64,000 nt of DNA from Streptomyces sennicomposti. Its GTDB lineage: Bacteria > Actinomycetota > Actinomycetes > Streptomycetales > Streptomycetaceae. The DNA lies in assembly GCF_019890635.1 (NCBI RefSeq), contig NZ_JAIOAB010000002.1, positions 124,001 through 188,000 of the forward strand. The letters run 5' to 3'. Of this stretch, positions 52,125 to 60,923 are shown piece by piece. The translations under genes and the position numbers were made by a program. A model generated the notes under the pieces. That model was not told where the DNA came from. It was given only the letters and a program-made list of their open reading frames with translations, and ran no database searches. Each line of letters begins with the position of its first letter. The stretch's first letter is position 1.

Positions 52125-53414
52125 ATGCCACATACGACAGATCACAGCCGTGACTTGGAGGCCGGACACGTGGCCGCAGCAGCACCTCGCCGGTCGGGCG
52201 ACCCGGCGGCGGGTCCCGAGGGTTCGGCAGAGCGATTCGCCTCTGACTTACGCGCACTCCGTACGTCGGCGGGCGGCCCGACGTATCGTCAGATGGCCGC
52301 GCGGACAGGCCAGTCGCCCAGCGCCCTCGCCAACGCCGCGAAGGGCGGGGAGCTGCCGCTCCTCGAAGTCGCCCTGGCCTACGCCGAAGCCTGCGGCGGC
52401 GACCGCACGGAATGGGAACGACGGTGGCGGGCGGCGCAGGCCGAGTCCGGCACCGCACCGACGCCGAGGCGCCGGTGGCCGGTCCTGGCCGCCGCCGGCG
52501 CCGCTGCGCTCGCCCTGGCGGTCGTCGCAGCGGTACTCGTAGATCGCCTCGCGCACGAGCCGCCACCGCCGGCCCTCGCCGCCGGCCCTTCCTCCCGCTT
52601 CTTCGCCGCCGACGACGTCTTCAACCAACGGCATCCGAGTCCCCGCCCGGAGCCCGACTCCGCGCAGATGGTCACCGATCTGCTGGCCCCGGGCCGGGTG
52701 CGGGTGTACTCCGGCAGCGCCGGGTTGCTCGTGCACCGAGCCACCCCCAGTACCCCGACCCACGAAGTCGTCCCGCGCGAACACGTCGATCAGTGGGGGC
52801 CCAACCCCTTCGAAGGCGTCCGCTTTCCCTGGGACGAGTCGTGGAAGGTACCGCGGTCGGCGCGCGAGTGGACCGTGGTGATCACACCGGACGGGCGGTC
52901 GCTGGAATGCCGGCGGATCGAGGTGCGGGACGGAAAACCGAGCTGTGAATGGGGAGCCGTGTCCGACATCCGCGGTTCGTCGGTCTCCGACAAGGGACAG
53001 GCCACCGGCAGCGGTCTGTCCCGCCTCGCCGGACTGATTACTGGTGCCGACTGGAAGTCCGGCCGCATCGAACACGCCCTTGCCTTCGGCACTCCGGACA
53101 ACAACGGCCGGCACGTCTTCCCGGCGATCGGAAGCGACGGCCCCGGCCAAGGCCCCTGGCGCGAAGGGCAGTTCATCTGGCTGGACCGTGCGTACGACAT
53201 CGACGCCGACACCACGCTCGAGCCGTACGAGCGGATGATCGCCAAGGCCTTGCAGGAGTACGGCGCGTTCGACGTCAAGAACGCCGACGAATTCGGTTTC
53301 ACCGCCGAGTACGGCTCGAAGCCGCCAGGGTACGACGGAGACGGCTACGCGCCCCTCACCCACATCAAGTTCGGGAAGTATCTGCGAGTCGGGACGATCG
53401 CGCCTGCGTCCTGA
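52125..53414 (+). CDS. Membrane-anchored HTH protein with extracytoplasmic domain (TTA codon)
   Basis: 429 aa. An XRE-like HTH is at about 36-105 (ERFASDLRALRTSAGGPTYR, QMAARTGQSPSALANAAKGG, LPLLEVALAYAEACGGD). A single transmembrane helix is at about 118-140 (WPVLAAAGAAALALAVVAAV, LVD), then an extracytoplasmic domain of about 285 residues (FFAADDVFNQRHPSPRP, WTVVITPDGRSLECRRIEVR, GQFIWLDRAYDIDADTTLE). I do not recognise the outer domain. The layout suggests a transmembrane one-component sensor. Codon 42 is TTA (52248-52250), so translation probably depends on the BldA tRNA. Confidence 0.8.
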   Translation: MPHTTDHSRDLEAGHVAAAAPRRSGDPAAGPEGSAERFASDLRALRTSAGGPTYRQMAARTGQSPSALANAAKGGELPLLEVALAYAEACGGDRTEWERRWRAAQAESGTAPTPRRRWPVLAAAGAAALALAVVAAVLVDRLAHEPPPPALAAGPSSRFFAADDVFNQRHPSPRPEPDSAQMVTDLLAPGRVRVYSGSAGLLVHRATPSTPTHEVVPREHVDQWGPNPFEGVRFPWDESWKVPRSAREWTVVITPDGRSLECRRIEVRDGKPSCEWGAVSDIRGSSVSDKGQATGSGLSRLAGLITGADWKSGRIEHALAFGTPDNNGRHVFPAIGSDGPGQGPWREGQFIWLDRAYDIDADTTLEPYERMIAKALQEYGAFDVKNADEFGFTAEYGSKPPGYDGDGYAPLTHIKFGKYLRVGTIAPAS

Positions 53415-53853
53415 ACCGCGGCACCCCTCACCCGCCCCCGTCATGGCCTGAGGCGGGTGATCAGCCGTCGTATCCCGGCGAGGCCGAGGTGGATGAGCCG
53501 GGAGGATCCGTTTCTGCTGTGTCCGCGTCCTTGTCCGCGTCCAGCGCGCGGGCTCGCAGGCCGGCCGACCAGACAAACGGCAGCCGCCCGCTGCCGGAAG
53601 GCGATCTTCTGAGCCCGCGCACACCAGGCAGCCGATCCCGCCGCGGGCTCCCTTGTACGGCGTCGCCTGGCCCCGGAACCGCCCAGGAGCCGGCCCGGCC
53701 ATGCGTGCCCGTGCCGGGTTACGGACGACGCGGCTGTCCCCCGTGAGAGCTACACGCAAGTGCGCTCCTCACGGGGACGCTCCGCGACCGCCCGATCCGT
53801 AGGTTCGTGACCAGCCGCGGCGCTCGGTCCGCGGATTCGGCGAAGGGCATCTC
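53415..53853. other. Intergenic region with a hairpin
   Basis: These 439 bp have no gene. CCCCGTGAG (53739-53747) and CTCACGGGG (53768-53776) form a 9-bp stem around 20 nt, about 80 bp before the CPBP gene; it could be a terminator or a regulatory dyad. Confidence 0.4.
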
Positions 53854-54690
53854 ATGAGACTGGTCTGGCAGCTTCTGGCGGTCGCGGCAGTGGCGTTCAT
53901 CGGCAGTCAAGCCGTGGCGGCGGTGGACGGGAACTCCTGGCTCACCCTGCTGCTCGGCCTGCTGTCGGCGGTTATCACCGTCCCGGTCTACCGCTGGGTG
54001 GTACGACGGACCGAGCACCGGCCGCCCGCGGAACTCGCTGCGAGCGGCGCCTGGAGCGCGACCGTGCGCGGCACTCTGATCGGCGCCGCCGCCTTCGGCG
54101 CGGTGATCGCCAACATCGCCTTCCTCGGGGACTTCCACGTCGACGGCCGGGGCTCGGTGACCGGCGCGATCGGACTTGTCGGATTCATGGCGGCCGCCGC
54201 CGTCACCGAGGAACTCCTCTTCCGCGGCGTGCTGTTCCGCATAGCCGAAGAACGCGTGGGCACCTGGTGGGCGCTGACCGCGACCGGGGTGCTGTTCGGC
54301 CTGTCCCACCTGGCCAACGAGCACGCCACGGTGTGGGGAGCCCTCGCCATCGCGGTCGAGGCAGGAGGCATGCTCACCGCCGCCTACGTCGCCACCCGCA
54401 GCCTGTGGCTGCCCATCGGGCTGCACTTCGGCTGGAACTTCGCCGAGTCCGGCGTCTTCAGCACCGAGGTCTCCGGAAACGGCGCCACCCACGGTCTCCT
54501 CGACTCCTCGACGTCCGGCTCCGCGCTGGTCACCGGCGGCAGCTTCGGGCCGGAGGCCAGCCTCTACTCCGTACTGTTCTGCGTCCTGTTGACGGCCGCC
54601 CTTCTGGGTCTCGCCCACCGCCGAGGCCGCCTCCTGCCCCGCCGCAACCGCGCCGAACGGGCCGCCGCCACGGCTACACTCGCCCAGTGA
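53854..54690 (+). CDS. CPBP (CAAX/Abi) family intramembrane protease
   Basis: 278 aa, polytopic. The diagnostic motifs are EELLFRG (Glu119, Glu120, Arg124), FGLSHLANE (about 149-157) and LHFGWNF (about 192-198), which form the metal-binding intramembrane active site. Hydrophobic helices flank them. Family members process prenylated or signalling proteins or mediate bacteriocin self-protection. It is the first gene of an operon: the histidine kinase GTG overlaps its TGA (GTGA), so a sensing or immunity role linked to the two-component pair is possible. Confidence 0.9.
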   Translation: MRLVWQLLAVAAVAFIGSQAVAAVDGNSWLTLLLGLLSAVITVPVYRWVVRRTEHRPPAELAASGAWSATVRGTLIGAAAFGAVIANIAFLGDFHVDGRGSVTGAIGLVGFMAAAAVTEELLFRGVLFRIAEERVGTWWALTATGVLFGLSHLANEHATVWGALAIAVEAGGMLTAAYVATRSLWLPIGLHFGWNFAESGVFSTEVSGNGATHGLLDSSTSGSALVTGGSFGPEASLYSVLFCVLLTAALLGLAHRRGRLLPRRNRAERAAATATLAQ

Positions 54691-55997
54691 ACAGGCCAGG
54701 CAGGACGCGCGCCCCTGCTCCCGGATCACCCCGAAGCGCAGTACTGGCGGCGAAAGCCGAGACCGACCCGGCCGTACGACCCCGGCTCCGCGCCGAAGAG
54801 CTTCGACACCGGGCCGTACGAGCCTGGCACCGCGCCGTGCCGCTGTGGCACCGCCTCCCCGTCTCGTCCCGGGACCTTCCGCTCGGGCTGCTCCTCCTCG
54901 TCGCCTCGGCGCTCCCCGGTTTCCGGGGCAACGGGACCAGCGTCGGCGACGTGGCGACCCGCCCGCTCGACGCCCTGGCCGCCGCCGCCCTCGCCCTGGA
55001 ATGCCTGCCGCTCGCCCTGCGGCGGCGCTCGCCGGCGCTCGGCCTCGCCCTGGTCTCGCTCGGGTTCTGCCTCGACCAGCTGCGCGGCTACCACACGTTC
55101 GCCGGCACCGCCCTGCCCATCGCCCTGCTCAGCGCGGGCGCCCACCTGCACCGGCACCGGCGCGGCACCGCGGTCCTGTTCTCCGTGGCGTACGTGCCGC
55201 TCGCCGTCACGCTCGCGCACACCGGCCGGGGCGGCGAGCGGGCGAGCGGATTCGTCACCTTCTACCTCGCGCTGGCCCTCGCCTGGGGCGTCGGGGCCTG
55301 GCTGCGCGCCGACCGTGCCACGGAGGCCGAGCGCCGCCGACGCGTCGCCGACGACACCCGCGCGGAGGAACGCACGCGCATAGCCCGCGAGTTGCACGAC
55401 ATCGTCACCCACCACGTCACCGCGATGGTCGTGCAGGCCGAGGCGGCCCGCTACCTGACCGCCGCGCCGGAACGCCTCGACGAGACGCTCAGCGCCGTCA
55501 CCGACACCGGCCGGCAGGCCATCACCGACCTGCGGCACCTGCTCGACCTGCTCGAACCGAGCCACGGCCCCGGCCGGAGCACAGGCCGAGGCGCCGAGCC
55601 GAGGACACCGGCCGCCGGCGCACTGCGCACCCTCGTCGAACAGGCCCGACGGGCCGGGCAGCCGGTCGAGTTCACCGAGGAGGGCGCCCCGGCCGTGTCG
55701 GCGGGCAGCGCCGACCTCGTCGCCTACCGGGTGGTGCAGGAAGCCCTGACCAACGCCCTCAAGCACGACCACGGCGGCCTGACCACGGTCCGGGTCCGCC
55801 ACACGGACAAGGAGATCACCGTGGACATCGGCACGGACGGCACCGGCTCGCCCGCCGCGTCCCCCGGCGGCGGCGGACGGGGCCTCGCCGGGCTGCGCGC
55901 GCGGGTCGACGTCCTCGGCGGCGACTTCGACGCGGGCGCGCGCGCCGGCGGGGGCTTCGCCGTACGGGCCCGCATACCTGTGGGCGGCGCGGCGTGA
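54687..55997 (+). CDS. NarL-type sensor histidine kinase
   Basis: 436 aa from a GTG overlapping the CPBP stop. The N-terminal membrane domain has four to six helices (LPLGLLLLVASALPGF, LAAAALALECLPLAL, IALLSAGAHLH, VLFSVAYVPLAVTLA). The HisKA_3 box is ERTRIARELHDIVTHHV (His237), and the ATPase domain has VVQEALTNALKHD and GGGGRGLAGLRARVDVLGG. It lacks an extracellular sensor loop, so membrane or lipid-phase sensing is likely. Its stop overlaps the response regulator start. Confidence 0.93.
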   Translation: MNRPGRTRAPAPGSPRSAVLAAKAETDPAVRPRLRAEELRHRAVRAWHRAVPLWHRLPVSSRDLPLGLLLLVASALPGFRGNGTSVGDVATRPLDALAAAALALECLPLALRRRSPALGLALVSLGFCLDQLRGYHTFAGTALPIALLSAGAHLHRHRRGTAVLFSVAYVPLAVTLAHTGRGGERASGFVTFYLALALAWGVGAWLRADRATEAERRRRVADDTRAEERTRIARELHDIVTHHVTAMVVQAEAARYLTAAPERLDETLSAVTDTGRQAITDLRHLLDLLEPSHGPGRSTGRGAEPRTPAAGALRTLVEQARRAGQPVEFTEEGAPAVSAGSADLVAYRVVQEALTNALKHDHGGLTTVRVRHTDKEITVDIGTDGTGSPAASPGGGGRGLAGLRARVDVLGGDFDAGARAGGGFAVRARIPVGGAA

Positions 55998-56656
55998 GCG
56001 CACCGACCCGGGTCCTGGTCTGCGACGACCAGATGCTGATCCGTACCGGGCTGGTCACCATCATCGGCGCCCAGCCCGACCTCGAGGTGGTGGGCGAGTG
56101 CGGGGACGGCCGGGCGGCGGTCGACCTCGCCCGGCGGCTGCGTCCCGACGTCGTGGTGATGGACGTACGGATGCCGGTGCTCGACGGCATCGAGGCCACC
56201 CGCCTGCTGGCCGGGGCCGGGGTGGAGAATCCGGTCAAGGTCCTGGTCGTCACCACCTTCAACCTCGACGAGTACGTCTACGAGGCCTTGCGCGCGGGCG
56301 CGAGCGGGTTCCTCCTCAAGGACGCGCCCCCGGACCAACTCCTGCACGGCATCCGCACGGTGGCCGCGGGCGCCGCCCTGCTGGACCCCGACGTCACCCG
56401 CCGGCTTGTCGGCCGCTATGCCGCCCGCATCCGCCCGCTCGACGACGGCAGCGCGGCCGAAGCTCCGCTGACCCCCCGCGAGCTGGAGGTTCTGCGCCTC
56501 ATCGCGGACGGCCTGTCCAACGGCGAGATAGCCGGGAGCCTCCAGATCAGCCAGGAGACCGTCAAGACCTTCGTCTCCCGCATCCTCGCCAAGCTGGGCC
56601 TGCGCGACCGTGTCCAGGCCGTGATCTACGCCTACCGCCGGGGCCTGGCGAGCTGA
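55994..56656 (+). CDS. NarL/LuxR-type response regulator
   Basis: 220 aa from a GTG overlapping the kinase TGA. The receiver domain has acidic pocket DD (11-12), phospho-acceptor Asp57 in VVVMDVRMP, Thr in VVTTFN and Lys in FLLKDAPP. The C-terminal LuxR-type HTH is LTPRELEVLRLIADGLSNGE, IAGSLQISQETVKTFVSRIL. It is the cognate partner of the kinase at 54687. Targets are unknown; autoregulation of the CPBP operon would be typical. Confidence 0.94.
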   Translation: MSAPTRVLVCDDQMLIRTGLVTIIGAQPDLEVVGECGDGRAAVDLARRLRPDVVVMDVRMPVLDGIEATRLLAGAGVENPVKVLVVTTFNLDEYVYEALRAGASGFLLKDAPPDQLLHGIRTVAAGAALLDPDVTRRLVGRYAARIRPLDDGSAAEAPLTPRELEVLRLIADGLSNGEIAGSLQISQETVKTFVSRILAKLGLRDRVQAVIYAYRRGLAS

Positions 56657-56706
56657 GAAGCGAGAAGCGAGAAGCGGCTGACGCTCTTCGCGCTGACGCT
56701 CTTCGC
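56655..56706. repeat. 7-bp and 15-bp tandem repeats after the response regulator
   Basis: GAGAAGC occurs three times (56655-56675), starting within the stop codon. Then GCTGACGCTCTTCGC occurs twice (56677-56706). Partial complementarity between the two arrays (GCGAGAAGCG versus CGCTCTTCGC) would allow an imperfect hairpin, possibly a terminator. Confidence 0.75.
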
Positions 56707-57231
56707 GCGGAGCCGCCGCCGCGTCGGCGGTCGCGGCCCGGTGCCGGCCTGCCCGCCGTGCCGGACCGTGCCGGGCCGAGCCGGGCCGAGTGGATCAGCC
56801 CACTGCCCACGGCCTGCGGTGTTGACCGGCTGCCCCGGCTGCCCCGGCGGCCCCGGCTGCGTCGCGGCGGGGCCGGTCCGGCTCCGGCCGATCTGCGCGG
56901 CGACGTGCCTGATCTCCGCCTCGCCACAGGCGGTGCGCACGCCGGACGTGCTGCAGCCGACGCGGCGGGCGAGTTCCTCCTCACCCAGAACTACGACTCC
57001 GGCTACGCGCGACACCCCCATGCTTCTGACGGGACGGCCCTCGGCGATGTGATGCCGTCCTTACCGAGCTGCTGCGGGGGCCGTTCGGCTGCCGGATCGG
57101 ATCGCCCCGAACTCGTGGGGGGATGATCGAATAGCGGAGCCCCGGATGGGGTAGAACCGATGCTGGGCCTTCCCTGGAAGACCCGGTTACTCACCCCGGC
57201 CGGCACCCCCGGCGAGATCGAAGGACGCAGT
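56707..57231. other. Gene-free region upstream of cold-shock gene
   Basis: These 525 bp are low-complexity GC sequence with CCCCGGCTG-type repeats near 56830-56870. The last 100 bp should form the long 5' leader and promoter of the cold-shock gene. No gene is supported. Confidence 0.4.
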
Positions 57232-57435
57232 ATGGCCAGCGGCACCGTGAAGTGGTTCAACTCCGAGAAGGGCTTCGGTTTCATCGCCCAGGACGGCGGC
57301 GGACCGGACGTCTTCGCCCACTACTCGAACATCTCCGGCAACGGATACCGCGAGCTGGTCGAGGGCGAGCCGGTCACGTTCGACGTCACCCAGGGCCAGA
57401 AGGGTCCCCAGGCCGAGAACATCGTCCGCGGCTGA
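57232..57435 (+). CDS. Cold-shock protein (CspA family)
   Basis: 67 aa, a single OB fold, with GAAGGA before the ATG. It has [15 protein letters not shown] (4-18, containing RNP1), DVFAHYSNI (26-34, RNP2-like) and [21 protein letters not shown]. It is an RNA chaperone binding single-stranded nucleic acid. It is monocistronic, followed by a very strong hairpin terminator. Confidence 0.97.
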   Translation: MASGTVKWFNSEKGFGFIAQDGGGPDVFAHYSNISGNGYRELVEGEPVTFDVTQGQKGPQAENIVRG

Positions 57436-57520
57436 CGTCCCCGCCTCCCAGGGAGAGGTCCGCTTCACGGACGTCCAGAACCTTCAGCTCGAGCTGCAGC
57501 CATCACCCCTGGGCAGCCCG

Positions 57521-57549
57521 CGAGCCCCGGACCATCGGTCCGGGGCTCG
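57521..57549. terminator. Terminator after cold-shock gene
   Basis: CGAGCCCCGGACC and GGTCCGGGGCTCG form a perfect 13-bp stem with a 3-nt loop, followed by TTCG. It lies 86 bp after the cold-shock stop and about 120 bp before the convergent quinone oxidoreductase stop. Confidence 0.88.
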
Positions 57550-57672
57550 TTCGCGCATCAGCAGGACGTCGAGGCGCTCCGGCAGCCGCGCACGCCACGT
57601 TCCCACGGGTCATCGATGCGTCTTCCGTGATCGGGAGTTACCCCGAACGGCTTACAGGAGTCCGGCCTGCGG

Positions 57673-58653
57673 TCAGACCGTGACGACGATCTTCCCTGCG
57701 TGGAGTCCTTTCTCCAGACGGCGGTGAGCTTCGACCACGGTGTCGAAGGTGAACACCTTGTCGATGGTCGGCCGCAGCGCGCCAAGGCGCACACCGGCGG
57801 TCAGGAAGGCCGCCATGCGTTTCACCACGGCGGTGTCGAGAGTGTGCTCGAAGCTGCGGTAACTGAAGACCGTGAGCGGCGCGCTTCTCGGGAAGGGTGT
57901 GGGCCGGGGGTCCAGAAAGCCGGCGGCGACCAGTGTCCCGTCGGGGCGCAGCGCCTGCAGGAGCTGCTGCTGCCCGGGGCCCATGACCATGTCCAGGGCG
58001 ATGTCGGCGCCCCTCCCGCCGGTGCAGTGGCGGACGGCTTCGACTACGTCCATGTGGTCGGTGGCGATGACGGCGGCGGCGCCGGCGGCGAGGAGGTCGT
58101 CCTTCTTCTCGCTGTGCCGGGTGAGGGCGATCGGCACGGCGCCGATCTGACGGGCGATCTGCATCGCCGCACGACCGACGCCGCCGGACGCGGCGGAGAT
58201 GAGGACGTGGTCGCCGGGCCGCATCCCCGCCTTCTCGACGAGCGCCCCGTAGGCGGTGGAGTACGCGACCCAGATCGCCGCCGCCTCCGTGACGGCGAGC
58301 CCGGCGGGCCGGGCGATGACCTGGGCCGCCGGGAGCGTGATGTGGTCGGCATAGCTGCCGTTGCTGCCGGCGTCCGGAACGGCAGCGAGGATGACCGGAT
58401 CGCCGATCTCCAGCCCGCTGGTCCCGGGGCCCAGCGCATCGACGACCCCGGTTCCCTCGACGCCGAGCCGAGCGTGCGGCAGGGCGACGGGCCCGGGCGA
58501 GGAACCGGAACGCATCATCTGGTCGAGCGGGTTGACGGCGAACGCCTCGATCCTGACCCGGACCTCCCTCTCGGACGGCTCGACGACCGGCGCCTCGACG
58601 ATGTGCATGACATCGGGCCCACCGAACTGGTCGAACACCACGGCTCGTGACAT
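57673..58653 (-). CDS. Quinone oxidoreductase-type zinc-less MDR dehydrogenase
   Basis: 326 aa from the ATG at 58653 with GGAGGAG upstream. The GroES-like start has VRIEAFAVNPLDQMMRSG and LGVEGTGVVDALGPG; the coenzyme motif is ISAASGGVGRAAMQIARQIGA, followed by TRHSEKKDDLLAAGA for NADPH. The structural-zinc cysteine cluster is absent, as in NADPH:quinone reductases. It diverges from an HxlR regulator across 87 bp, a common pair for electrophile or quinone stress. Confidence 0.92.
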   Translation of the reverse strand: MSRAVVFDQFGGPDVMHIVEAPVVEPSEREVRVRIEAFAVNPLDQMMRSGSSPGPVALPHARLGVEGTGVVDALGPGTSGLEIGDPVILAAVPDAGSNGSYADHITLPAAQVIARPAGLAVTEAAAIWVAYSTAYGALVEKAGMRPGDHVLISAASGGVGRAAMQIARQIGAVPIALTRHSEKKDDLLAAGAAAVIATDHMDVVEAVRHCTGGRGADIALDMVMGPGQQQLLQALRPDGTLVAAGFLDPRPTPFPRSAPLTVFSYRSFEHTLDTAVVKRMAAFLTAGVRLGALRPTIDKVFTFDTVVEAHRRLEKGLHAGKIVVTV

Positions 58654-58740
58654 GTTGACTCCTCCGCATCGGGTGTCTGTTCCCCTGCTCACCCAAGACG
58701 TTACGGAGCCGTGCGTTACCTCCTGGTACCTTCGATTCCC

Positions 58741-59124
58741 ATGCAGAACGCGGCCGGACCAGCCTTCCTCGCCGACTGCCCCACGCGCCTGGCGGTCGAG
58801 ATCATCTCCGACAAATGGGCCGTCCTCGTGCTCTTCGGGCTCAGCCATCAGCCCCGCAGACACGGCGAACTCGTCGACCTCATCGGCGGCGTCTCGCGCA
58901 AGGTCCTCACCCAGACGCTGCGCCGGCTGCAGACCTATGGTCTGGTCGCACGCCGTGCCGAAGCGCCACGGCGGGTCGAGTACAGCCTCACCGATCTCGG
59001 GCGGACCCTTGTCGAGCCCATCGAAGTCCTGACGACGTGGGCCAGGGACCACGGCGGCGCCATCGTCGCGTTCCAGGAGGCAGCGCGAGTCGCTACGCCA
59101 ACTCAGGCTCGCGCAGCGGATTGA
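58741..59124 (+). CDS. HxlR family regulator
   Basis: 127 aa from the ATG at 58741. Typical HxlR winged helix: DCPTRLAVEIISDKWAVLVL, RRHGELVDLIGGVSRKVLTQ, TLRRLQTYGLVARRAEAPRRVEYSLTDLG. It has one cysteine near the N terminus (FLADCPTRL), the position used by redox- or aldehyde-sensing HxlR members. It diverges from the quinone oxidoreductase and probably controls it. Confidence 0.93.
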   Translation: MQNAAGPAFLADCPTRLAVEIISDKWAVLVLFGLSHQPRRHGELVDLIGGVSRKVLTQTLRRLQTYGLVARRAEAPRRVEYSLTDLGRTLVEPIEVLTTWARDHGGAIVAFQEAARVATPTQARAAD

Positions 59125-59829
59125 CCTCGGCGAGGGGGGCCTCGCCGGCGGGCGGCGGTAGGTCCCCGCGGTGGCTGCGCAGTCGTGGGGGCCACGCTCT
59201 TCGACGGGCCCCGGCTTTCCGGGGCCGCACCGGTCGCGCTGCCCGCCCGGGCCGCGACTCCACCGCGGGCAAGGAGCCGAAGCGGGCTCCGGCCTGCCCC
59301 TCGACCGACGGGTCCGCGTCCTGGCCGGGCTCGCCGACGACCCCGACGAGACAGCCCTGACCGGGAGGTGTTCGCCAGCCGGATACGGCCCGTGCGCGCG
59401 GCCGCGAAGCACGAGCGAGCCGGCCGGCTGTCCGCCGCGCCGTGTGACCGGTTGGTTACGACTGGCACGGCGAGCACCACCTTCGCGGCGGAGAGACTCT
59501 TCCAAGCGGACCGGCCGGCGACGGGACCCGACGTCTTCCCCCCCGGGGGACCGGCCGGCGACGAAACCCGACACCTACGGATCCCCCGTGTCTAGCGAGC
59601 CAGCGCGCTTCCGCAGCCCCTGGCCGGACCCTCGTCCGATGCCCACGTGCCCCCGCGCCTGCGTACCGTCGGAGTACGACACGGTCGGCCTGCCCCCGTT
59701 CCCCGGCCACATGTCCACGCCGGGCGCCGAGCACCCGGCGCTTGCCCGGCACCCCGCGTTCTCCTGCGCGCCGCGTCCGGTACGCCCGGCTACGTCGCCC
59801 CGACGCGCGTCTTCAGGCGGAGCAGTACT
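59125..59829. other. Gene-free region
   Basis: This 705-bp stretch shows no intact gene on either strand. Frames crossing it are Arg/Pro-rich products of GC composition. It opens a gene-poor zone that continues into the IS21 element. Confidence 0.45.
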
Positions 59830-59978
59830 TCAGGCGTAGTAGTAGGAGTACAGCCCACCGGACTTGTACTTCTGCCCCTTCTTGCAGGCCACGTAGGAAC
59901 CCCGACGGTCACCCACCCAGCGCTGCGGGCCGAAGTAGCGGTGACCGCTCGCACCTACACCATCAGGCGACGGCAGAC
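59830..59978 (-). pseudogene. C-terminal remnant of a small Tyr/Lys-rich protein
   Basis: Reading leftward, the frame after a TGA near 59981 gives GLPSPDGVGASGHRYFGPQR, WVGDRRGSYVACKKGQKYKS, GGLYSYYYA and a stop at 59830. The last 35 residues have clear protein character. There is no start codon in this frame, so the 5' part is lost or shifted by an indel. It resembles the ends of small secreted Streptomyces proteins, but I cannot name a family. Confidence 0.4.
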
Positions 59979-60060
59979 CCTCTCAAAGACTCACGAACCG
60001 CCCTCTGAGGCAGCGAGTTCCGACGGTTCCCATCCCCGCTAAGGCACTGAGCCCCGCGCT

Positions 60061-60663
60061 TCACTTGCCGGAGATCTTGGCACGGGCATCGGCCAACAGC
60101 TGGAAGGCATGCTTGCGGTCCTGTTCCAGCGTGCCGTCGACTCCGTCGACGGTGACCGTGATCAGCTTCCTGCCCTCGCCCGCATAGGCGTCCACCCTGC
60201 CGCCGACCAGGAACTCCTCGGGAGGGTCGGCCCGGTAGGTACCACACGACCCCTTGGCCCCTTTGAAAGTCTCGGTGACTCCGTCGGCCGACGTGGCGTG
60301 ACACTTCCCGCCAACGTACTCGGCCACCTGGGAGGGATCCTTCCAGTCGAGGACCTCCAGCGAGAGCTTCGCGACGGTGTGGAGCGGCCCGCTCCCACTG
60401 CGGCCCGCCTCCCTGACCGAGATATTGACCAGGCACGACCCCTTGCCGTCCTGGAAGTGCCCGTTGACGCCAGCGAACTTGTTGTCGCCGAGCGCCGCGG
60501 CGACCGTTTCCGGCTTCAGGTAGTGGCCGCAGCCCGTGTCCACCCCCTTGGTCAGCGCTGGGGTCACCGAGGGGCCGGTCTCGCTCCTGCCGCCTCCTCC
60601 ACAGCCGGTCATCAGCAGCAACACCACAACCAACCCGGCCCCAGCAGACCCGCCGCGACGCAT
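60061..60663 (-). CDS. Hypothetical lipoprotein (DUF3558-like)
   Basis: 200 aa from the ATG at 60663, with GGGGGCGGAG just upstream favouring it over the ATG at 60678. The lipoprotein signal ends LVVVLLLMTGCGGG. The mature domain has four or more cysteines (DTGCGHYL, GSCLVNI, GGKCHATS, GSCGTYRA) and C-terminal KLITVTVDGVDGTLEQDRKH. This resembles Streptomyces DUF3558-type lipoproteins of unknown function. It is extracytoplasmic, with no operon partner. Confidence 0.8.
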   Translation of the reverse strand: MRRGGSAGAGLVVVLLLMTGCGGGGRSETGPSVTPALTKGVDTGCGHYLKPETVAAALGDNKFAGVNGHFQDGKGSCLVNISVREAGRSGSGPLHTVAKLSLEVLDWKDPSQVAEYVGGKCHATSADGVTETFKGAKGSCGTYRADPPEEFLVGGRVDAYAGEGRKLITVTVDGVDGTLEQDRKHAFQLLADARAKISGK

Positions 60664-60923
60664 CTCCGCCCCCATCACCCTGGCGCATCACCGCTACCCG
60701 TTCATGGAGAAAAGACGATAACAGCCATGCCAGAGGCCGTGGTTGAGCCCGCCACTCAGCGGAGGCGTAGAGCAGGACGACCGCACCAACGGAGCTGGAA
60801 CCACGCCGAGACAGCCGAGCCGGACCAGAACGCATGAGACAGGTGCCACCAACAGGTCCCAGCGAACCAGACCGACAGAGACTCCGGCTCCCGTCGCGTC
60901 CCCAGCTGATCAGGGCGTCGTAG

